Assembly (NCBI GenBank): GCA_000634735.1 | Contig: JFLG01000082.1 | Coordinates: 1-55,216, forward strand | Direction of reading: 5' to 3' | Origin: Prochlorococcus sp. scB241_528N17 | GTDB taxonomy: Bacteria; Cyanobacteriota; Cyanobacteriia; PCC-6307; Cyanobiaceae | Length of the DNA stretch: 55,216 nucleotides | In this document: piece by piece, positions 49,845 to 55,216 of the stretch | How the letters are laid out: each line of letters starts with the position of its first letter | Numbering within the stretch: the first letter of the stretch is position 1 | Translations under genes and position numbers: made by a program | The notes under the pieces: model-generated | The model's input: the letters and a program-made list of their open reading frames with translations, nothing else | What the model was told of the DNA's origin: nothing | Databases searched by the model: none

Positions 49845-51374
49845 ATGGAGTTAGAAGCAAAATTACATGAAATAAAGAAACCAATAATGGTCCTAGGTAC
49901 TTCCAGTGGAGCAGGTAAATCGTTAACAGTTACTGCTATTTGCAGGATTCTTAAAAATTTAGGAGAAGAACCAATACCTTTTAAAGGACAAAATATGAGT
50001 AACAATGCTTGGGTTGATTGGGAAGGTGGAGAGATGGCATATTCACAAGCACTTCAAGCTTTTGCTTGTGGTATTAATCCCTCTGCAGAGATGAATCCCA
50101 TTTTATTAAAACCACAAGGAAACTCAATAAGCGAGGTTATTCACCTTGGCAAAAGCATAGGGACCACAACCGCACAAAATTACTATAAAGATTGGTTTTA
50201 CCCAGGCTGGGAAGTAATTAAAAAAAGTTTAAAGTCTATTTACGAAGGGAATCCGAATTGCCGTTTAATTATCGAAGGGGCTGGAAGTCCGGTAGAGATG
50301 AATTTAATTCATAGAGATCTGACTAATTTAAGAGTTGCTAAGTATTTAAATGCAAATTGCATTTTGGTTACTGATATTGAAAGGGGAGGCGTATTTGCAC
50401 AAATAATTGGTACTCTTGAATTAATGAAGCCTGAAGAAAAGAAGCTTATTAAGGGAATTATTATAAATAGATTTAGAGGAGACCTTTCATTATTTGAAGA
50501 TGGGAAGAAATGGATAGAGAGTAAGACTCAAATCCCTGTTATTGGCATTATTCCATGGTTAAATGATTCATTTCCTCCAGAGGATTCTTTAGATTTAATA
50601 GAGAAAAAATCACTTTCTAAAAATCCTGAAATCAAAGTTGGAATTATAAAATTACCATCTATTAGTAACTTCTCGGATTTTGATCCCCTAGAAAATGAAG
50701 AAACAATATTTATTGAATGGATAAGAAAATCACAAAACCTAAGTAAGTATGACTTCATTATTCTGCCGGGCAGTAAACAAACGATTAAAGATCAAATATT
50801 TCTTGAGAATTCTGGATTATCTAAGGATATAAGGGACTATTCAAAAAACAAAGGAAATATTATTGGCATATGTGGAGGTTTACAAATGTTAGGGACTACA
50901 CTTGAAGATCCTTATTTAAAAGAGGGTTCCAAAAATTATTCTGAACAAAAAATTAAAGGTATTGGATTACTTCCATTAAAAACGACTTTCTTTAAAAAAA
51001 AATTAACACGTCAAATCAAATCTAAATCTATATGGCCGTGCCAATCAGAAATTAATGGATTTGAAATTCATAATGGTCAAACTGTATTAGATGACATCCA
51101 AAGTTCATTAATGATTAATCCTATTTTTAAAGATTCAGACCTTGGTTGGTACAAAGAAAATAATAAAGGAGGAACTATTGCAGGTACATACATTCATGGG
51201 ATCTTTGAAAATGACAGTTGGAGAGTTCAATATATTAATTTAATAAGGAAGAGTAAAAATCTACCAATATTAAATAAAAAATCAATATCTTATAAAGAGA
51301 AGAGACAACACATTATTGATAATCTTGCGAATGAATTCCATAAACATTTAAATCTCAAATCATTTTTAAGTTGA
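49845..51374 (+). CDS. cobQ: Cobyric acid synthase
   Basis: 509 residues. ATP-binding GTSSGAGKSLTVTAICRI (18-35), NMSNNAWVDWEGGEMAYSQA, SAEMNPILLKPQGNSISE; a glutamine amidotransferase domain at the C-terminus with GICGGLQMLG (nucleophile Cys near 342) and GTYIHGIFEND (His). Amidates cobyrinic acid in cobalamin (pseudocobalamin) biosynthesis. The stop overlaps the ferredoxin start by 4 bp. Confidence 0.97.
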   Translation: MELEAKLHEIKKPIMVLGTSSGAGKSLTVTAICRILKNLGEEPIPFKGQNMSNNAWVDWEGGEMAYSQALQAFACGINPSAEMNPILLKPQGNSISEVIHLGKSIGTTTAQNYYKDWFYPGWEVIKKSLKSIYEGNPNCRLIIEGAGSPVEMNLIHRDLTNLRVAKYLNANCILVTDIERGGVFAQIIGTLELMKPEEKKLIKGIIINRFRGDLSLFEDGKKWIESKTQIPVIGIIPWLNDSFPPEDSLDLIEKKSLSKNPEIKVGIIKLPSISNFSDFDPLENEETIFIEWIRKSQNLSKYDFIILPGSKQTIKDQIFLENSGLSKDIRDYSKNKGNIIGICGGLQMLGTTLEDPYLKEGSKNYSEQKIKGIGLLPLKTTFFKKKLTRQIKSKSIWPCQSEINGFEIHNGQTVLDDIQSSLMINPIFKDSDLGWYKENNKGGTIAGTYIHGIFENDSWRVQYINLIRKSKNLPILNKKSISYKEKRQHIIDNLANEFHKHLNLKSFLS

Positions 51375-51625
51375 AAGAAAAAAAAAATATAAAAGTAATA
51401 TGGCCAAACAATAAAGAAACATTTGTTTCAGATGGTGATGACTGGTTTTATTCTGCTGAAAAAGCAGGTTTAGAAATCCCTACTGGCTGCCTCACAGGAA
51501 GTTGTGGAGCCTGTGAAATAGATGTAAACGGTGAAACAATTAGGGCTTGTATAAGTGAAATTAAAAATAATAAACAATGTACATTACGGGTTTCTTTAAC
51601 TACAGACCCCTTTTGGGAAAAATAA
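51371..51625 (+). CDS. Plant-type [2Fe-2S] ferredoxin
   Basis: 84 residues, TTG start overlapping the cobQ stop (TTGA). C40-x4-C45-x2-C48 in TGCLTGSCGACEIDV plus C60 in RACISE is the [2Fe-2S] ligand pattern. Coupling with cobQ suggests a cobalamin or other reductive role (inference). Shorter than photosynthetic ferredoxins. Soluble. Confidence 0.92.
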   Translation: MKEKKNIKVIWPNNKETFVSDGDDWFYSAEKAGLEIPTGCLTGSCGACEIDVNGETIRACISEIKNNKQCTLRVSLTTDPFWEK

Positions 51626-51638
51626 ATTTCATTAGACT

Positions 51639-52181
51639 TTACCTAATTATTAGATAAAGGAAAAAATAGTAAAAAAATGATCCAAAAAATGTGTTTATTA
51701 GAATAACTTTCTTTTTAATTTTTGACGAGGCAATAATATAGCTACCCAAAAAATGAGGTAAGATTGGGAAAGATCTAATGATTAAAATATAAAAAGATTT
51801 GAAAGTAATATTGTCAAAAAATTTATAAAGATTATTTTTTTCTGGTTTTTTTAAAAATAATATATTTCTAGAAAATTTAAATTTAATTTTCCTCAGAATA
51901 AGAACTTGAATAACACTTAAAATGGTTAAAGAAGGAGAAAAGAATAAAACATAATTTAACCCAAAAATCTTTATTAAGATAAAATCAAAAATAATTGATA
52001 AAGGGAGGCCTAAAAATATAGAAACTATATTTAAAGCAATCAAATATTTGTATTGGATATTATTAAAAAGGGACTCAAGATCATAGGTATATTTAAATAT
52101 TAGAGCAAGAAAATAAACCCCTAAATAGGTAAAAAATATTTTAAAAATTACTGATTTAAAATTTAGATCTTTTTGATTCAT
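51639..52181 (-). CDS. TVP38/DedA-like membrane protein
   Basis: 180 residues. Five to six hydrophobic segments: YLGVYFLALIFKYT, YLIALNIVSIFLGLPLSIIF..., FGLNYVLFFSPSLTILSVIQ, then LIIRSFPILPHFLGSYIIAS, which resembles the VTT domain R-x-x-P-x-P element. Inner-membrane protein of lipid or membrane homeostasis. The VTT assignment is weaker because the RFxPG motif is only partly present. Confidence 0.6.
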   Translation of the reverse strand: MNQKDLNFKSVIFKIFFTYLGVYFLALIFKYTYDLESLFNNIQYKYLIALNIVSIFLGLPLSIIFDFILIKIFGLNYVLFFSPSLTILSVIQVLILRKIKFKFSRNILFLKKPEKNNLYKFFDNITFKSFYILIIRSFPILPHFLGSYIIASSKIKKKVILINTFFGSFFYYFFLYLIIR

Positions 52182-52186
52182 ATGAG

Positions 52187-52368
52187 ATGAACATTAATGA
52201 TGATTATCAAAAACGTAGAGGGCAAATAACATCTTTTCTTACAGGGGAATTATAGAACCAAACAGGAAATATTTAGCAAGTAACTCACTTTATCCACTAT
52301 CAAATTTAATTTATAGGGAATACTTGAGGAAACACATGAAAGTTAATAGAGGAAATGAATTTGCATAA
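52187..52368 (+). pseudogene. Small gene frameshifted at a G4 run
   Basis: The ATG at 52187 gives NINDDYQKRRGQITSFLTGE and stops at TAG. Directly after ACAGGGG (52241-52247) another frame runs IIEPNRKYLASNSLYPLSNL and IYREYLRKHMKVNRGNEFA to TAA at 52366. One extra G would join them into a coherent protein of about 60 residues. Composition on both sides is similar, so a recent slip in a homopolymer, a sequencing error or slippage is likely. No family known. Confidence 0.45.
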
Positions 52369-52457
52369 AAAAAAGACCCTTTATTAGGGTCTTTAAAGGT
52401 TTTACTAAATCAAGTGTTTCCTTGTTTCCACTGTTTCAGTAAAACCACTCCTTCACA
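52367..52457 (-). ncRNA. yfr2: Yfr2-family small RNA
   Basis: On the minus strand the RNA contains GGAGTGGTTTTACTGAAACA, GTGGAAACAAGGAAACAC and TTGATTTAGTAAAACC. GGTTTTACT pairs with AGTAAAACC, and GTG with CAC closes the loop holding the conserved AGGAAACA-type unpaired motif of the Yfr2-5 family. It ends with the terminator AAAGACCCT-AATAA-AGGGTCTTT and a T-run (52367-52396 in plus coordinates). Transcript 5' end is inferred. Yfr2-family RNAs are abundant regulatory RNAs of unknown or broad function. The rest of the gap up to 52669 shows nothing else. Confidence 0.85.
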
Positions 52458-52669
52458 CGTATTTAAACTATCTCATTAAATTCTTTTTTGTGGAAGGGCT
52501 AAATGGAATGTTGCTTAACTGTCACATGTGCCAGTTTTTCATTTCTTGACATAAAGAAATATCCTAATTCAAAGAAAAGGGAATTTACTTATTAGAGATT
52601 AATGTGTGAAGAGTTTCTAATTTGTAAAACTTACTGGGGAAAGATATAAAGTATCTACAATATTGATTA

Positions 52670-52864
52670 CTAATTCTTTTCCCAAAATAGATAAAGATTT
52701 GAAAACTGGTTTTTAGTATCTACTATTGCGGTACTTGTTGATATCAACTTCCATCCTGCAGAATTACGTTTTTTCATTATTGCTGCAATTTCGTTTTCTT
52801 GTCTTTGAGTATTTGCATTTCCAACTGCGTAATATATATCAAGATCATTTTCTACTTTTGCCAT
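52670..52864 (-). CDS. Small DUF4177-like protein
   Basis: 64 residues: AKVENDLDIYYAVGNANTQR, QENEIAAIMKKRNSAGWKLI, STSTAIVDTKNQFSNLYLFW. The strand, NxxxAGWKLIS and final strand YLFWE pattern is that of DUF4177-like small proteins. Function unknown. Confidence 0.55.
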   Translation of the reverse strand: MAKVENDLDIYYAVGNANTQRQENEIAAIMKKRNSAGWKLISTSTAIVDTKNQFSNLYLFWEKN

Positions 52865-52956
52865 TTTTAAGGTGATGCTTTATTCAGAGTTAATATTACT
52901 CAATCTTTCATCGTTACTGGGTAAGATTCGATAGGCTGGTTGTAAATAAGTCTTAT

Positions 52957-53043
52957 ATGGTATTACCTTCACCCCAAATTGCGATAGGACTACTGCTTAT
53001 AAGTATTGGAATAGTAGTTACTTTCGATATCAAAATTGATTAG
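52957..53043 (+). CDS. Tiny membrane protein, paralogue of 10111
   Basis: 28 residues: VLPSPQIAIGLLLISIGIVV then TFDIKID. It parallels LFPPPQVIFGLLLLSIAVVL of 10111 and lacks the acidic tail. One helix. No family name; likely a small protein. Confidence 0.45.
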   Translation: MVLPSPQIAIGLLLISIGIVVTFDIKID

Positions 53044-53121
53044 TTTAGAAGTAAATAATAAAAAAAAGTTGGATATTTGGGTAAATATCTACTTAATTCA
53101 ATCAATAAAGAATTATCTTAT

Positions 53122-53724
53122 TTAGATCAAGAATAAAAAACACCCTGCAATAAATCCACTTAAATGACCTAACAAACTTACCCCTGGCAAAAATGAGAAA
53201 ATCAAACCTATAAGGCATATTGTCTTTGACATTTTTTGCACTTCGTAATTAGATTTTAAACCAATTTTTTTGCCTAAAAAGTTACTCTTTCCATAAAAAG
53301 ACGTTAACAGTAAGAATCCAAATAAAGCATAGATTATTCCACTAAATCCTAAAGCGGCATAATTCGGATAAATATTAAAAAACGATAAGATCTTTTCGTA
53401 AAACCAGATAATAAAAAAATTCAAAAAAGAACAAATTAAAATAAATTTCACATAAAAATATCTGCTTTCTATTCCAAGTCTCATCAAAAAATATCTAGTA
53501 ATGATTATTCCACCAATATTTGATAATAAATGATTTAAATCTGCATGAATTAGGATTGAGGTGAAAATCCTATAAGGTTGATCACTAATTAATTTTGGTA
53601 CAAAGTAAAAATATTCTTTATCAATAACTCCAATTAAATCTGTAAGTATAAAAACTGAAATTAAAAGAGATGCGCTTAGGATGTATTGCCAATCATATTT
53701 AGATATTGAATTATTAATTGCCAT
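53122..53724 (-). CDS. Rhomboid-family intramembrane protease
   Basis: 200 residues, six hydrophobic segments. ILIHADLNHLLSNIGGIIIT holds H60, H65 and N69; the active site is complete: Ser128 in LGFSGIIYALFGF and His187 in GHLSGFIAG. Rhomboids cut transmembrane proteins within the bilayer; the substrate is unknown. The rest of the segment, FFIIWFYEKILSFFNIYPNY, is a loop unlike E. coli GlpG. Monocistronic. Confidence 0.92.
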   Translation of the reverse strand: MAINNSISKYDWQYILSASLLISVFILTDLIGVIDKEYFYFVPKLISDQPYRIFTSILIHADLNHLLSNIGGIIITRYFLMRLGIESRYFYVKFILICSFLNFFIIWFYEKILSFFNIYPNYAALGFSGIIYALFGFLLLTSFYGKSNFLGKKIGLKSNYEVQKMSKTICLIGLIFSFLPGVSLLGHLSGFIAGCFLFLI

Positions 53725-53816
53725 ATTTTCTTTAGTTTTATACTAAAAGAATATCTGCTTACTTATAGAAGTACATAACCTCAAAAGTTTTTTAATGTCT
53801 TGAATTTATATTACCT

Positions 53817-53975
53817 TTAGTAAACTTTGCAATGAGAACTTGTTGGGTGATCTATGCACTCTTTCTCCCAATAATCTTGTCTTGAATCTTTTGGAAGTTG
53901 ATAATTAAAATCATGCATTCTCCAAATATCTGAAGTCGCATTTCTAAGGGCAGTGAATGGAGTGGTGAGTCTCAT
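53817..53975 (-). CDS. Small protein with CP12-like C-terminal motif
   Basis: 52 residues: RLTTPFTALRNATSDIWRMH, DFNYQLPKDSRQDYWEKE, CIDHPTSSHCKVY. The end C-x3-P-x4-C-x-V-Y equals the C-terminal GAPDH-binding loop of CP12 (C-x-x-x-P-x-x-x-x-C-x-V-Y-D/E), lacking only the last acidic residues. CP12 binds GAPDH and PRK in the dark. Whether this protein does is inference; the N-terminal half is not CP12. Confidence 0.55.
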   Translation of the reverse strand: MRLTTPFTALRNATSDIWRMHDFNYQLPKDSRQDYWEKECIDHPTSSHCKVY

Positions 53976-54061
53976 AAAACCTCCTATATCTCTACTCCTT
54001 AATTATCCTCTTATTCATATGAAATTAATAGAGTATTAATACCCGAGTATTAGTGCTTTGC

Positions 54062-54190
54062 GGTTGTCGCTACTATCTTTTCTAATTAAGTAGGAGTAGA
54101 AATAATTCAGGAGTCAAAAGCACTTCATCGACTTTGTGGACAGCGAGGTGCATAAGACTCGAAGAGGGCAAATAAATGCCCTCTTATTTT
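54062..54190 (+). ncRNA. Candidate new structured small RNA
   Basis: GAGTC (54111-54115) pairs with GACTC (54156-54160), and GCACTTC (54120-54126) with GAGGTGC (54145-54151), separated by symmetric AAAA and ATAA bulges: a 12-bp long hairpin. A separate stem CTACT (54070-54074) with AGTAG follows upstream. A terminator AGAGGGCA (54163-54170)-AATAAA-TGCCCTCT (54177-54184) with TATTTT ends it. The GC content is well above the neighbourhood. I do not recognise it as 6S, tmRNA, SRP or a Yfr family. The 5' end is a guess. Confidence 0.65.
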
Positions 54191-54392
54191 ATTATTGGGA
54201 CTTCCAGAAACGATAAATTAACAGAGAGGGTGAAATTCACTTTCAACCTACATAGGCAGATACTGGACTATTTAGGAGTTATTTTTGAGTGTTTAAGGGA
54301 ATATCCACCAACACATCCACCAACACCAAAAACTTGCCGATATTGGACGATATTGTATAAAAAATATTATCCTAATCCACTTGATTTTGTAA

Positions 54393-54797
54393 TTACCTTG
54401 GAAGTATTTGATTGATTTCTGGGTAGTATATTCTCATTTTTTCAATAAATTTATCAATATCTGCTTTAATTTCTTCACTTGTCTCAAAAATTGACTTTTT
54501 GTATTTCAAATACTCTGCGACTTGAAATAATTTCATCGTTGATTTAGTTAGCATTAAAGTGGCAAGAGGTGATGTATTTGAAAGATTTACAGAAGGGAAA
54601 TATTTAATTGTTTCTGGATAAGCATCTTCCATATCTTCAATATATTCCTCAACTTTTGTATTAAATTCTTTATAAGAGGAAGATAGAAACTTTTTGGTAT
54701 TTAAATATTCAAAACCTATAAACAAAAAGAAAATAGGCACACTTAAAAATAATATAGATAATGAAAATCTAAGAAGATTTTGAGAAAATTTTTCCAT
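54393..54797 (-). CDS. Membrane-anchored hypothetical protein
   Basis: 134 residues: one N-terminal membrane helix (FSLSILFLSVPIFFLFIGFE, 12-31), then a helical extracytoplasmic or cytoplasmic domain: KEFNTKVEEYIEDMEDAYPE, LSNTSPLATLMLTKSTMKLF, EEIKADIDKFIEKMRIYYPE. The 'E-D-x-x-x-x-Y-P-E' pattern recurs twice (near 58 and 126), suggesting an internal duplication. Function unknown. Confidence 0.55.
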   Translation of the reverse strand: MEKFSQNLLRFSLSILFLSVPIFFLFIGFEYLNTKKFLSSSYKEFNTKVEEYIEDMEDAYPETIKYFPSVNLSNTSPLATLMLTKSTMKLFQVAEYLKYKKSIFETSEEIKADIDKFIEKMRIYYPEINQILPR

Positions 54798-55042
54798 TTA
54801 TAATTAAAAATACACCAGTATTTTTTAAAAAAAAAGAATTAAATTTAATTTTATATCGTTAAACCTTCTTCAAATAAAGATTATAAATTTTTGATAAAAA
54901 TATTTATAAATTGAAGTGGTTTAAAATTATTACAAATGTTTAGAAATCTAATTTTATTTTTCAGGACATATAAAGTCAGTCTATAAATTTAAATTCTAAA
55001 TAAGGTAGGATATTCTTCATAAATTATTTTGCAAAATTTATT

Positions 55043-55216
55043 ATGCCTACGGCAAAGATTGCTTCTTATATATCTGTTGCTGCAATTTTTGCTAGTTCAT
55101 TACTTTTACAAGGTTTCTGGTTCAGTTATTCAAAAAAAAGTTGTAAAGATCTTCGAAGCGAAATCGTTGATTTATCAAAAGATCAAAAAGATTCTCTTGG
55201 AAATGCATTAATAAAA
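55043..55216 (+). CDS. Signal-anchored protein, partial at right edge
   Basis: Starts at ATG 55043 and runs off the window: PTAKIASYISVAAIFASSLL, LQGFWFSYSKKSCKDLRSEI, VDLSKDQKDSLGNALIK. An N-terminal membrane helix (8-24) and then a charged domain with one Cys. No family can be assigned from the fragment. The gap 54798-55042 is AT-rich and shows nothing else. Confidence 0.6.
   Translation, partial: MPTAKIASYISVAAIFASSLLLQGFWFSYSKKSCKDLRSEIVDLSKDQKDSLGNALIK

Noticed and set aside
54062..54190. 6S RNA, tmRNA, RNase P or SRP RNA
   Set aside because: None of the conserved motifs of those RNAs appears; only generic hairpins.
54176..54415. 79-residue reading frame (PSYFIIGTSRNDKL...)
   Set aside because: Its ATG lies inside the terminator of the candidate RNA and the sequence (repeated P-P-T-H-P-P-T-P) is not protein-like; not listed as a gene.
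1..55216. Insertion sequences, transposases, integrases and CRISPR-Cas genes
   Set aside because: No recognisable catalytic domain of any of these families appears in any of the listed reading frames.

Overview
The window is a piece of a marine picocyanobacterial chromosome, almost certainly a high-light-adapted Prochlorococcus. The evidence is the very low G+C content, short intergenic gaps, several high-light-inducible (Hli) chlorophyll-binding proteins, photosystem II psbD/psbC, cytochrome b6f petM, ycf4, ycf39, an NTRC-type thioredoxin reductase, many tiny Prochlorococcus/Synechococcus-type orphan families, and a Yfr2-type non-coding RNA. The strain cannot be fixed from sequence alone.

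Layout. Bases 1-17,300 are an accessory-looking zone of small, mostly uncharacterised genes: a response-regulator fragment at the left edge, a 3'-half relic of tRNA-Pro(UGG) with its terminator (1536-1670), a second decayed copy of the same sequence (3315-3399), five copies of a GATCTAAAAT-centred repeat (1.9-7.8 kb), three DUF3303-like genes, DUF1651-, DUF2839- and DUF3721-like genes, an RluF-type pseudouridine synthase and an SRAP protein. A possible metal-handling operon (10,750-12,775) combines small ORFs, a MauE-like membrane protein, a DUF411 protein, a DUF3721-like protein and a PepSY-like membrane protein. Bases 17,300-27,100 mix a sodium-dependent NSS transporter, SelO, a cupin, a class I glutamine amidotransferase and an hli cluster with more small genes.

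Bases 27,100-52,200 are conserved core: ychF; an HlyD-like protein, polA, cysS, dxr and a [2Fe-2S] thioredoxin-like ferredoxin on the plus strand; then on the minus strand a YheT-like hydrolase and the three-gene proton-translocating transhydrogenase (pntA1-pntA2-pntB); then NTRC, infA, ycf39, petM, ilvH, a cyclophilin-like lipoprotein, ycf4, the overlapping psbD-psbC pair, maf, cobQ and a [2Fe-2S] ferredoxin. The right end (52,200-55,216) holds a frameshifted small gene, the Yfr2-like RNA, a rhomboid protease, a 52-residue protein with a CP12-like C-terminus, and a new structured RNA candidate with its own terminator.

Most interesting for follow-up: the leader at 9405-9574, where two identical arms can compete for one complementary arm ahead of a terminator that abuts a start codon; the structured RNA at 54,062-54,190; the paired tRNA-Pro relics; the near-perfect 36-nt inverted repeat 2.3 kb apart; and the metal-type operon. 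Several small genes look broken by single homopolymer shifts, or have ATA where a start codon is expected.
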